A DNA stretch of 64,000 bases, taken from NCBI RefSeq assembly GCF_036421915.1, contig NZ_JAZGOM010000009.1; one strand, written 5' to 3'. The DNA comes from Georgenia_A wangjunii (GTDB lineage Bacteria; Actinomycetota; Actinomycetes; Actinomycetales; Actinomycetaceae). Made by a program: the position numbers and the translations under genes. Under the pieces are notes generated by a model, which saw only the letters and a list, made by a program, of their open reading frames with translations, did not search any database and was not told the DNA's origin. Every line of letters starts with the position of its first letter. Position 1 is the first letter of the stretch. Of this stretch, positions 41,496 through 49,841 are shown piece after piece.

Positions 41496-42719
41496 TCAGC
41501 GCCCGAGGCTGCCCTTGGCGACCTGGGCGAGGAACCGGCCGAGGTGGCGGCCCACCTGCTCGTGCTCGACGAGGAACCCGTCGTGCCCGTGAGGGGAGCG
41601 GACGTAGCGCACCGGACCTGCGCCCGGGATCCCGGCGGCGACCCGCTCGGACTGCTCGGGCAGGAAGAGCCGGTCGCTGTCGACGGCGAGGACGAGCGCG
41701 TCCGCCGTCACCTGGCTCAGGGCCGCCTCGACGCCGCCACGGTCACGGCCGAGGTCGTGGGTGAGCATCGTCTCGGTGAGGCGGACGTAGCTGTTGGCGT
41801 CGAACCGCAGCGCGAGCTTGGTCCCGTGGTGGTCGAGGTAGGACTGGACCGCGAACCGGCCGCCGAGCATGGGGTCCTCGGCGTGCTGGGGGAGACGGCC
41901 GAACCGGGTCTCGAGCTCCGCGGACGTCCGGTACGTCGTGTGCGCCACCTGCCGGGCGAGCGCCAGCCCCGCGTGCGGGCCCTCGCCGTCGGCCGCGTCG
42001 TAGTAGTCCCCGCCCCGGAACCGCGGGTCGAGGTGGATGGCGGCGAGCTGGGGGTGGGCCCAGGCGATCTGGTCCGCGGACGTCTGCGCGGCGGAGGCGA
42101 GCACGGCGATCGAGCGCACGCGCTCGCCCGCCGTCACGGCCCACTCAAGCACCCGGTGCCCGCCGATGGAGGCGCCGATGACGTGCGCCCACCGCTCGAG
42201 CCCGAGGCGGTCCATGAGCTCGATCTCCGCCGCGACCTGGTCGCGCACCGTGATCGTCGGGAAGCGGCTCCCCCACGGGGTGCCGTCCGGCGCGGCGGAG
42301 GAGGGGCCGGTCGAGCCCTGGCAGCCACCGAGGACGTTGGGCGCGACGACGAACCAGCGGTCGGTGTCGATCGCTCGGCCGGGCCCGACGATCTGGGACC
42401 ACCAGCCGGCGCCCGGGTGCCCCGGCCCGGCCGGCCCCGTGACGTGGGAGTCGCCCGTGAGGGCGTGGAGGACGAGGACGGCGTTGTCGCGGGTCGCGTT
42501 GAGGCGGCCCCACGTCTGGTAGGCCAGCCGCACGTGCGGCAGGCGCCCGCCCGCCTCGAGGGTGAGCGCGCCGAGGTCGGCGAAGATCCGCCGGCCGGGC
42601 TCGTCCCCTTCGCGCCACGCCCCCGATGCCGGGATCGGCTCCGTGGGCAGGCGCGACCGGCCGCGGCGGCGGCTGTCCGTGCCCGCCGCCGCGACGCTCG
42701 TCTCGTCGTCCTGGGTCAC
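41496..42719 (-). CDS. metX: Homoserine O-acetyltransferase
   Basis: MetX acetylates homoserine with acetyl-CoA, the first committed step to methionine. It is an alpha/beta hydrolase fold enzyme with HALTGDSHVTG, VLGGCQGSTGPSS, nucleophile serine in VIGASIGGHRVLEW and the catalytic histidine in SPHGHDGFLVE. Length is 407 residues. The GTG start overlaps the metY stop (GTGA on the minus strand), so it is the second gene of a metY-metX operon and should be regulated with metY through the leader at 44054-44251. Confidence 0.94.
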   Translation of the reverse strand: MTQDDETSVAAAGTDSRRRGRSRLPTEPIPASGAWREGDEPGRRIFADLGALTLEAGGRLPHVRLAYQTWGRLNATRDNAVLVLHALTGDSHVTGPAGPGHPGAGWWSQIVGPGRAIDTDRWFVVAPNVLGGCQGSTGPSSAAPDGTPWGSRFPTITVRDQVAAEIELMDRLGLERWAHVIGASIGGHRVLEWAVTAGERVRSIAVLASAAQTSADQIAWAHPQLAAIHLDPRFRGGDYYDAADGEGPHAGLALARQVAHTTYRTSAELETRFGRLPQHAEDPMLGGRFAVQSYLDHHGTKLALRFDANSYVRLTETMLTHDLGRDRGGVEAALSQVTADALVLAVDSDRLFLPEQSERVAAGIPGAGPVRYVRSPHGHDGFLVEHEQVGRHLGRFLAQVAKGSLGR

Positions 42720-44053
42720 GCCTGGCTGTCTCCCGCCACTGCCGTCACGGCCGAGGCGACGGCGTCGGCCGCACGCAGGCCCTTCTCGATGTCCGCGAGG
42801 ATGTCGTCGATGTGCTCGAGGCCGACGGCGAGGCGCACGAGCCCGGGGCTCACGCCCGCGCCGGTGAGGGCGGCCTCGTCGAGCTGGGAGTGCGTCGTCG
42901 AGGCGGGGTGGATGACGAGGGAGCGGACGTCCCCGATGTTCGCCACGTGCGAGTGGAGCTCGAGCGCGTCGACGAACGCGATCCCGGCCTCGTAGCCACC
43001 GGCGAGCTCGAACGTGATGACCGCGCCCGCACCCTTGGGGGCGTACTTCTTCGCGCGCTCGTGCCACGGGGAGGAGGGGAGCCCGGCGTACCCGACACGG
43101 ACGACCTGCTCCTGCGCCTCGAGGAACTCGGCGACGCGCTGGGCGTTCGCGACGTGGCGCTCCATCCGCAGCGACAGCGTCTCGATGCCCTGGCCGATGA
43201 GGAAGGCGTTGAACGGGGAGACGGCCGCGCCGATGTCGCGCAGGAGCTGGACGCGCGCCTTGAGGATGAACGCGGGGGCGCCGAGGTCCTTGAAGACGAG
43301 GCCGTTGTAGCTCGGGTCGGGGGTGTTGTAGTTCGGGAACTTCTCGGGGTCCGCGGACCAGTCGAACGTCCCGCCGTCGACGATGGCGCCCGCGATGGAG
43401 CTGCCGTGACCGCCGAGGTACTTCGTCGCGGAGTGGACGACGACGTCCGCGCCGTGCTCGAGCGGGCGGATGAGGTACGGGGTCGCGACGGTGTTGTCGA
43501 CGACGAGCGGCACGCCGGCCTCGTGGGCGACGGCGGCGACGGCTGCGATGTCGAGGATGTCCTGCTTGGGGTTGGGGATCGTCTCGGCGAAGAACAGCTT
43601 CGTGCTGGGCTGGACCGCGTCGCGCCACGCCTGCGGGTCGTCGGGGTCGGTGACGAACGTCGTCGTGATGCCGAACTTCGGCAGCGTGTGGCGCAGGAGG
43701 TTGTACGTGCCGCCGTAGAGGCTCGGGCTGGCCACGACGTGGTCACCGGCCTCGGCGATGTTGAGGATGGCGAGCGTCTCGGCCGCCTGGCCGGAGGCGA
43801 CGAGGAGGCCGCCGACGCCCCCCTCGAGGGCCGCGATGCGGGTCTCGACGGCGTCCTGGGTGGGGTTTGTGATCCGCGTGTAGATCGGACCCATCTCGGC
43901 GAGGGAGAAGCGGTTCGCCGCCTGCTCGGCGTCGGCGAAGACGAACGACGTCGTCTGGTAGATCGGCAGGGCGCGGGCTCCGGTCGCGGAGTCCGGGGCC
44001 TGGCCGGCGTGGATCTGCAGGGTCTCGAAGGACCAGGGGTTCTCGGTGCTCAT
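42716..44053 (-). CDS. metY: O-acetylhomoserine sulfhydrylase
   Basis: MetY is a PLP enzyme that joins O-acetylhomoserine with sulfide to make homocysteine. The start TLQIHAGQAPDSATGARALPIYQTTSFVF is diagnostic of the MetY group. The PLP lysine lies in VVVHSATKYLGGHG. SPSLYGGTYNLL and the C-terminal SSLVIHPASTTHSQL-type block (PSSL/RSLVIHPASTTHSQ) are present. Length is 445 residues. The ribosome site GGAG lies within a hairpin (44060-44077) six bases before the ATG, and a cysteine-containing leader ORF lies 160-190 bases upstream, which together suggest sulfur-amino-acid attenuation. Confidence 0.95.
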   Translation of the reverse strand: MSTENPWSFETLQIHAGQAPDSATGARALPIYQTTSFVFADAEQAANRFSLAEMGPIYTRITNPTQDAVETRIAALEGGVGGLLVASGQAAETLAILNIAEAGDHVVASPSLYGGTYNLLRHTLPKFGITTTFVTDPDDPQAWRDAVQPSTKLFFAETIPNPKQDILDIAAVAAVAHEAGVPLVVDNTVATPYLIRPLEHGADVVVHSATKYLGGHGSSIAGAIVDGGTFDWSADPEKFPNYNTPDPSYNGLVFKDLGAPAFILKARVQLLRDIGAAVSPFNAFLIGQGIETLSLRMERHVANAQRVAEFLEAQEQVVRVGYAGLPSSPWHERAKKYAPKGAGAVITFELAGGYEAGIAFVDALELHSHVANIGDVRSLVIHPASTTHSQLDEAALTGAGVSPGLVRLAVGLEHIDDILADIEKGLRAADAVASAVTAVAGDSQA

Positions 44054-44059
44054 GGCGTG

Positions 44060-44077
44060 CTCCAGTTCGATGGAGCG
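44060..44077 (-). promoter_or_regulatory. Hairpin covering the metY ribosome-binding site
   Basis: On the minus strand GCTCCA-TCGAAC-TGGAGC forms a perfect six-pair stem whose 3' arm contains GGAG, the only ribosome-binding site of metY, six bases before the ATG. If it folds, it would hide the site and repress translation. Alternative pairing with the upstream leader would open it. Confidence 0.62.
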
Positions 44078-44215
44078 GGAGAGCGGGCCGCTTGCGCCAC
44101 GCCCGTCCCGCGGAGGGTGGGGATGCGCACTGCTGGCGGGTACCGCTGGTCCGAGGACGCCGCCGGAGGGCGATCCGTCGAGGGCCTGGTGCCGGGCATG
44201 CCGATGTGCGCGGAC

Positions 44216-44239
44216 TCAGCGGCACATTCGACAGGTCAT
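44216..44239 (-). CDS. Leaderless leader peptide MTCRMCR upstream of metY
   Basis: On the minus strand TAGGCT (44246-44251) is followed by six bases (CGCGTC) and ATG at 44239, the same leaderless geometry used by many genes here. The ORF reads MTCRMCR then TGA: two cysteines and an internal methionine in seven codons, directly upstream of metY-metX. Mycobacteria use cysteine-rich leaderless micro-ORFs to attenuate sulfur genes when cysteine is plentiful; by analogy this peptide may sense Cys-tRNA or Met-tRNA supply. No homology search was possible. Confidence 0.62.
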   Translation of the reverse strand: MTCRMCR

Positions 44240-44432
44240 GACGCGAGCCTAGGGACGGCCCGACGGCGTGAGAAGCCGCGTCTCATCGGGTGGGACCACA
44301 GTCTCGCCTCGTCGCATGGCCAGCGTGCGCGTCGAGGCGGTCGGCAGGTGCCACGGGTCGAGCCGATGCCGTCCGGAGTCGGGGCGCCGATGTCGGCCAA
44401 CCGCGTCGGTTGCGCATGACTGACCGACAGGT

Positions 44433-44464
44433 GTTACTCATGTGACTGAAGTGACCAGTGTTCC
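44433..44464 (+). promoter_or_regulatory. Four GTNAC-type repeats with 9-bp spacing
   Basis: GTTAC (44433), GTGAC (44442), GTGAC (44451) and GTTCC (44460) begin exactly nine bases apart. A -10-like TAGCGT follows about 20 bases downstream. Phased direct repeats of this kind are typical of OmpR-family regulators. MtrA, which controls cell-wall hydrolase genes in actinobacteria, is a plausible candidate given the downstream NlpC/P60 gene; that is inference. Confidence 0.55.
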
Positions 44465-44558
44465 CAAAATGGCGGTTGAGCGCTAGCGTCGACCCGGGTC
44501 CCAGCGGCACGACGCCGCACGGGTGGCTCGTCCTGCTCATCGCGATGGTTGGAGACAC

Positions 44559-46329
44559 GTGACGGTTCGTCCTCGGCGGAGCGGCGCCATGGTGCTCGTG
44601 GCCGTGCTCGCCCTCACCGGTGGCTCCTTCGTCTCCACCGCCTCCGCCGTGCCGGATGAGGACGAGATCGCCGGGTCGCGCCAGGCAGAGGCCTCCACCC
44701 GCCAGCAGATCACCGCGCTCGAGGTCGACCTCGCGCGCCTCGGCGCCCAGGTGGACGACGCCAGCGTCCGTGCCTCCCAGGCCAACGAGGCGTACCTCGA
44801 GGCGACCGAGGGCCTCGCCGAGGCCGAGGTCGCCGCCGCGGCGGCGCGCGCGGAGGCTGACGCGGCGCTCGCCGAGGTGGAGCGCCAGCGGGCGGAGATC
44901 GGGCGGATCGCCACGGCTGCCTACCGTTCCGGTCCGGGGGCACTGGGCCCGATCGAGCCGCTCCTGTCCGCCGACTCGTTCGCCGACGCGATGGACCGCA
45001 CGACGACGATCAACCGGATGGGTCGCCAGGCGGACGACGCCCTCCAGCGGTTCCAGGCCGCCGAGCAGGTGGGAGCCACGCTCGAGCGTCGTGCCGACGA
45101 CGCTCTCGCCGCCGAGGAGGCCGCGACGACGGCGCTCGCCGACGCCGCGCGCGACGCCGAGGGTGCTGCCGAGAGCGCACAGACCCAGCTCGCCCTCTCG
45201 ACCGACCAGCGGGAGGCCCTCATCGGCGAGCTCGCCCGGCACCGCGAGACGACGGTCGAGCTCGAGCGTGCGCGTCAGGAGGCCCTCGACGCCGAGCGCC
45301 GCGAGCGTCAGGACCGGGCCGCCCGGCAGGCCGCGCTCGACGCCGCGCGCGAGGCGGAGGCCGCATCCCGGTCGACCCGCCCGACGCCGACGACCGTGCC
45401 GAGTGCCGCGACGACGAGCCCCGAGCCGGGTGCCCCCGCGCGTCCCACCCCGCCCGCACCCGCCCCCCCGCCGGCGCCCGCACCCGCACCAGTACCCGCA
45501 CCCGCACCGGTCTCGGCTCCGGTTCCCGCACCAGCACCCGCCCCGGCGCTGGCGCCGGCCCCCGCCCCCGCCCCGGCTCCGGCGCCGGCCCCCGCCCCCG
45601 CCCCGGCTCCGGCGCCGGCCCCCGCCCCCGCCCCGGCTCCGGCGCCGGCCCCCGCGCCTGCCCCGGCTCCGGTTCCCGCGCCAGCACCCGCCCCGGCTCC
45701 GGCGCCGGCCCCCGCGCCCGCCCCGGCTCCAGCGCCCGCCCCGGCTCCGGCGCCGGCCCCCGCGCCCGCCCCGGCTCCAGCGCCAGCGCCGGCTCCTGCA
45801 CCGGCTCCGGCCCCCGCGCCCGCCCCGGCGCCCGCGCCGGCCCCCGCGCCCGTGACGAACGCGGCACAGGAGGCTCTCGCCTGGGCGCGCACCCAGGTGG
45901 GCAAGCCGTACGTCTGGGGCGCTGCCGGGCCCAACGGCTACGACTGCTCCGGGCTGACGCAGACCGCCTTCGCGCGGGCGGGTGTGAGCATCCCGCGGAC
46001 GACGNGTGGGCAAGCCGTACGTCTGGGGCGCTGCCGGGCCCAACGGCTACGACTGCTCCGGGCTGACGCAGACCGCCTTCGCGCGGGCGGGTGTGAGCAT
46101 CCCGCGGACGACGAAGGCGCAGTACGCCGCGACGACGCGGGTGCCGGTCGACCAGCTCCAGCCGGGCGACCTCATCTTCTACTCGAACAACGGCGCCGCC
46201 TCAGGCATCTACCACGTCGCGTTCTACGCCGGGAACGGGATGCGCGTCCACGCGCCGTCGCCGGGCAAGAACGTCGAGCACGTACCGATGTACTGGCCGA
46301 ACGTCCTCCCCTTCGGGGGCCGCATCTGA
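44559..46329 (+). CDS. Secreted coiled-coil NlpC/P60 peptidoglycan hydrolase (interrupted by assembly join)
   Basis: A RipA-like cell-wall hydrolase. The GTG (after TTGGAGA) gives a signal peptide ending near STASA-VPDED. Residues 35-265 are an Ala/Glu/Arg-rich coiled coil. A long alternating Pro-Ala tract of about 130 residues follows. The C-terminal NlpC/P60 domain has the catalytic cysteine in YDCSGLTQTAF and the histidine in SGIYHVAFYAG. The frame breaks at 46005, where an N is flanked by two identical 108-base copies. Removing one copy plus the N (109 bases) restores a 553-residue protein, so the gene is almost certainly intact in the genome. Confidence 0.85.
45897..46113. other. Assembly artefact: 108-bp duplication around a single N
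   Basis: Bases 45897-46004 and 46006-46113 are identical, and 46005 is N. This is the signature of two contigs whose overlapping ends were joined with a placeholder instead of being merged. It follows the highly repetitive Pro-Ala tract. It shifts the frame of the NlpC/P60 gene but is not biological. Confidence 0.93.
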
Positions 46330-46530
46330 CGCTGCGGTGCGCGCGGCCTCGACGCGGCTGCTTCTCGCGCCGCGCCCGCGCTGTCGCACCCATCAACGAC
46401 GAGATCGCCATCGCGCACCGGGACCGTCTGGTGACGATCGAGGTGCGCGACGACGATCTCGTCAGCCGGGTCGGGCGGTCGCCGTCGCGATCGCCGTCCT
46501 GCCCGGGTCGTGCTGCTCAGGCAGTGACGC

Positions 46531-47109
46531 TCAGCGCTGGCCGGCGTCGCCCGGGCCGCGCGGGGCGGCGTGCCCCTCGTCACCGTCGGGGGAGCGCTCG
46601 CCGGTGTTGGCGCCGGCGTGGTGGTACCCGGTGTCCTTGGCGCGCTGGTAGGAGCGGCGGATCTCCTCCTCCGCCTCCTCGCGGCCGACCCAGTGGGCGC
46701 CCTCGACGGACTTGCCCGGCTCGAGGTCCTTGTAGACCTCGAAAAAGTGCTGGATCTCGAGGCGGTGGAACTCGCTCACGTCCTCGATGTCCGTGCGCCA
46801 CGACGCGCGCTGGTCGCCCGTGGGGACGCACAGCACCTTGTCGTCGCCGCCGGCCTCGTCGCGCATGCGGAACATCCCGAGCGCGCGGCAGCGGATGAGG
46901 CAGCCCGGGAAGGTGGGCTCCTCGAGCAGGACGAGCGCGTCCAGGGGGTCGCCGTCCTCGCCGAGGGTGTTCTCGATGAAGCCGTAGTCGTCCGGGTAAC
47001 GCGTCGAGGTGAACAGCATCCGGTCCAGGCGGATCCGCCCGGTCTCGTGATCGACCTCGTACTTGTTCCGCTGACCCTTGGGGATCTCGATCGTGACGTC
47101 GAAGTCCAT
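46531..47109 (-). CDS. ppa: Inorganic pyrophosphatase
   Basis: A soluble family I pyrophosphatase that hydrolyses PPi to two phosphates. The active-site block DDYGFIENTLGEDGDPLDALVLL carries the metal-binding aspartates, with IPKGQRNKYEVDHETG before it and a normal helix after it. About 20 extra hydrophilic residues (NTGERSPDGDEGHAAP) extend the C-terminus beyond the usual 165-175. The ATG ending at 47109 follows GGGAAGGGAAG. It is divergent from dacB, as the pair is in mycobacteria (Rv3628/Rv3627c). The 201 bases between it and the convergent NlpC/P60 gene hold nothing I recognise. Confidence 0.95.
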   Translation of the reverse strand: MDFDVTIEIPKGQRNKYEVDHETGRIRLDRMLFTSTRYPDDYGFIENTLGEDGDPLDALVLLEEPTFPGCLIRCRALGMFRMRDEAGGDDKVLCVPTGDQRASWRTDIEDVSEFHRLEIQHFFEVYKDLEPGKSVEGAHWVGREEAEEEIRRSYQRAKDTGYHHAGANTGERSPDGDEGHAAPRGPGDAGQR

Positions 47110-47253
47110 GCTTCCCTTCCCGTTGACCGTCAGCACCCGGGCCGACGGCGTGCGCGTGCCCCGTCGCGGGGGCGACGGCATGACCCGGCACTAGTCTGGC
47201 CCACGAACGGGCGTTCTGCGCCCATGGCGGACGGCGGCGGGGCAGGAGCGGCG

Positions 47254-48633
47254 ATGGGCAGGCTGGTGCGCGCCGTCGTGGCGAGCGCCGTCGTCGTCGC
47301 CCTCGGGGGTGCGTACGTCGCGGCGGACGCCCTCGACGTCGTCCCGGGCGTGCTGACGACGGCCCCTCCCGTGCCCGACCCCGCGCCCTTCCCGGCGCCG
47401 ACGTACGCCGTCGCCGCTCCCCTCGTCGGTGCTCTCGACGCCGCCGCCCCGCTGCCCGACCCGGTCGCCGTCGCCTCCTTGACGGCGGACCTCCTCGCGG
47501 ACCCGCGGGCAGGCACCTCGGTCGGCGTCGTCGTCCAGGACGCCCTCACCGGCGCGGTCCTCGCCGACGTCGAGGGTTACGTCCCGCGCACCCCGGCGTC
47601 GTCCGTCAAGCTCCTCGGCGCCGTCGCCGTGCTCGACGCGCTCGGGCCGGACCACGTCCTGACGACGAGCGTCGTCGACGACGGCGCCGGCGGGGTCGTC
47701 CTCGTCGGTGGGGGCGACATCCTCCTCGCCGCGGGCGCCGGCGACCCCGACGCCGTCGTCGGCCGCGCCGGCCTGGCGGACCTCGCCGCCGAGACGGCCG
47801 ACGCGCTGGCCGCGGCCGGTGCCTCGAGCGCGCGCGTCCGCCTCGACGACACCCTCTTCACCGGCCCGGTCCACGCGCCCGGCTGGGGCGGTATCGACCT
47901 CGACTTCGTCATGCCGGTCCAGCCGATCGCCGTCGAGGCGGGCGAGGACCCGGCCGGCGGCTTCGTCGCCGACCCGGCGCTCGCGGCCGGCCAGACCTTC
48001 GCGGCGGCGCTCACGGCGGAGGGCGTCACGGTCGACGGCGAGGTGGAGCGGGGTGCCGCCCCGACCGGAGGCGCGGTCCTCGCGCAGGTGCACTCGGCGC
48101 CCCTCGCCCAGGTCGTCGGGCACACCATGTCCGTCTCGGACAACTCCGTCGCCGAGGTCCTCGCGCGTCTCGTCGCCGTCGAGGGCGCGCACGAGCCGTC
48201 GTTCCCGGGCGCGGTCGCCGCCGTCCTCGAGCGTCTGGCAGGGCTCGGCATCGACACCGCCGACGTCCACCTCGAGGACACCTCCGGCCTGCTCATCGAG
48301 AACGTCGTGCCGCCGGCCGTCCTCGCCGACGTCGTCACCACCGCGCTCGACCCGGAGCTGCCGGACCTGCGCGGGGCGGTCGCGCACCTCCCCGTCGCCG
48401 CGCTCGGCGGCACCCTCGCCGGGCGGCTCGAGGGGCCCGCGGCGGGCGTGCTCCGCGCGAAGACCGGCACGCTCACCACCGCCGTGAGCCTGACCGGCCT
48501 CGTCCTCGACGCCGACGGGCGCCTCCTCGTCTGCGCCGTCCTCGCCGACGCCGTGCCCCTCGGCGGCGTGGGGGGCGCGCGCGCGGCGGTCGACGCGTGG
48601 GCGGACGCGCTCGCGGCCTGCGGCTGCGGGTAG
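47254..48633 (+). CDS. dacB: D-alanyl-D-alanine carboxypeptidase/endopeptidase (PBP4 type)
   Basis: A class C low-molecular-weight penicillin-binding protein of 459 residues. The catalytic motifs are SxxK in PASSVKLLG, SxN in VSDNSVAEVLA and KTG in RAKTGTLTT. An N-terminal hydrophobic anchor (VRAVVASAVVVALGGAYVAA) directs it outside. The ATG at 47254 was chosen because AGGAG lies five bases upstream; an in-frame ATG at 47224 is possible. TAGTCT at 47192-47197 is the likely -10. It trims or cuts peptidoglycan cross-links and opens the ppa/dacB/DUF2342/tilS/hpt cluster. Confidence 0.88.
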   Translation: MGRLVRAVVASAVVVALGGAYVAADALDVVPGVLTTAPPVPDPAPFPAPTYAVAAPLVGALDAAAPLPDPVAVASLTADLLADPRAGTSVGVVVQDALTGAVLADVEGYVPRTPASSVKLLGAVAVLDALGPDHVLTTSVVDDGAGGVVLVGGGDILLAAGAGDPDAVVGRAGLADLAAETADALAAAGASSARVRLDDTLFTGPVHAPGWGGIDLDFVMPVQPIAVEAGEDPAGGFVADPALAAGQTFAAALTAEGVTVDGEVERGAAPTGGAVLAQVHSAPLAQVVGHTMSVSDNSVAEVLARLVAVEGAHEPSFPGAVAAVLERLAGLGIDTADVHLEDTSGLLIENVVPPAVLADVVTTALDPELPDLRGAVAHLPVAALGGTLAGRLEGPAAGVLRAKTGTLTTAVSLTGLVLDADGRLLVCAVLADAVPLGGVGGARAAVDAWADALAACGCG

Positions 48634-48742
48634 GGGGTCGCAGCGGTCCACGGCCGTTGCTCCGGGGGCGGTGATGGCCGCGGCTGAACCCGGACGGCCG
48701 CTGCGGCTGAGCCGGGCGCCGTCGCGGGGATACCGTGTCCGG

Positions 48743-49822
48743 ATGAGCACACCCATCAGCTGGCGCGCGGCCGAGCGCCGGGCGGCATCCCTCGCCCCGC
48801 CAGGGCCTCGCGCCTCCCGCCCGGAGCTGCGCGCGCTCGTCACTGTGCTGCGCTCGTCCGCCGCCGAGGCGCCCGGGCACGTCGCGGCGATCACCGGCCT
48901 CGGTGCGGCGGCGGAGGAGGCGGCCCGCCGCCCCGTCTACGTCGTCGACCGCCCGCGCTGGGCGCAGGCGAACATCGCGATGTTCGCCTCGCTCACCGAC
49001 GGGCTCCTGCCGGAGCCCTCGCTCCCCGGCGCCGCGCGGATCGGGGGCGAGGAGCTCGGCATCATGCTCTCGATGCTCTCGACGAAGGTCCTCGGGCAGT
49101 ACGACCCGTTCACGCCGCACGCCCCCACGGCCGGGGACGGGGTGGCGGACCCCGCCGGCCGGCTCCTCCTCGTCGCCCCGAACGTCCTGCACGTGGAGCG
49201 CGAGCTCAACCTCGACGCGATGGACTTCCGGATGTGGGTCTGCCTGCACGAGCAGACGCATGCCGTGCAGTTCGCGGCGGCGCCGTGGCTCGCGGACCAC
49301 CTGTCCTCGCGCATGCGCTCGCTCATCACGACCGTGAGCGAGCCGGAGGGCGGGCGCGAGCGCCTGACCCGGGCACTGCGGGCCATCACCGACGCCTTCG
49401 GGCGGCCGGGTTCGGGAGGCGACGGCGCGCAGAAGGTCGGCGGCCCGCTCGTCGAGGCATTCCTCACGCCGCAGGAGCGTGCCCACATGGCTGAGTCCGT
49501 CGCCGTCATGTCGCTCCTCGAGGGGCACGCCGACGTGGTCATGGACGCGGTCGGTCCCCAGCTCCTGCCCTCGATCCGGCGCATCCGCTCCTCGTTCGAG
49601 AAGCGGCGCGACGGCACGGGCGTCCTCGACATCGCCCTGCGGCGCCTCATGGGGATGGACGCGAAGGTCGCCCAGTACCGCAACGGAGCCGCCTTCGTGC
49701 GCGGCGTCGTCGACCGGGTCGGCCACGACGGGCTCAACGCCGTGTGGACCGCCCCGCCCATGCTCCCGACGCCCGACGAGATCGCCGACCCCGGCGCGTG
49801 GGTGCGCCGGGTCCACGGCTGA
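48743..49822 (+). CDS. DUF2342 zinc-dependent metalloprotease-like protein
   Basis: A 359-residue protein of the DUF2342 family. The zinc motif HEQTH (H169, E170, H173) lies in CLHEQTHAVQFAAAPWL, with a glutamate-rich ESVAVMSLLEGHADVVMD region further on that could supply a third ligand. The family is sometimes annotated as associated with coenzyme F420, but substrate and role are unknown. The ATG follows TACCGT (48731-48736) by six bases without a ribosome site, which suggests a leaderless mRNA. It corresponds to Rv3626c in the mycobacterial gene order. Confidence 0.85.
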   Translation: MSTPISWRAAERRAASLAPPGPRASRPELRALVTVLRSSAAEAPGHVAAITGLGAAAEEAARRPVYVVDRPRWAQANIAMFASLTDGLLPEPSLPGAARIGGEELGIMLSMLSTKVLGQYDPFTPHAPTAGDGVADPAGRLLLVAPNVLHVERELNLDAMDFRMWVCLHEQTHAVQFAAAPWLADHLSSRMRSLITTVSEPEGGRERLTRALRAITDAFGRPGSGGDGAQKVGGPLVEAFLTPQERAHMAESVAVMSLLEGHADVVMDAVGPQLLPSIRRIRSSFEKRRDGTGVLDIALRRLMGMDAKVAQYRNGAAFVRGVVDRVGHDGLNAVWTAPPMLPTPDEIADPGAWVRRVHG

Positions 49823-49841
49823 CGACGGTGGTGGGTGTGCC

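Larger units (their letters stand above)
44054..44558. other. Divergent regulatory region metY / NlpC-P60 gene
   Basis: 505 bases. The left part (44054-44251, read on the minus strand) is the metY leader with its micro-ORF and ribosome-site hairpin. The right part (about 44420-44490) is the promoter of the NlpC/P60 gene, unusually AT-rich for this window, with phased GTNAC repeats and a -10-like TAGCGT. Between 44255 and 44420 I see nothing distinctive. No SAM or cobalamin riboswitch consensus is recognisable. Confidence 0.6.

Noticed and set aside
44054..44251. SAM, S-adenosylhomocysteine or cobalamin riboswitch upstream of metY
   Set aside because: None of the conserved core sequences of these classes is recognisable. 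The micro-ORF and hairpin explain the leader better. A covariance-model search would settle it.
44283..46043. Long minus-strand reading frame opposite the NlpC/P60 gene
   Set aside because: It is the complement of the Pro-Ala tract and coiled coil, is rich in Gly/Arg repeats and contains no recognisable domain.
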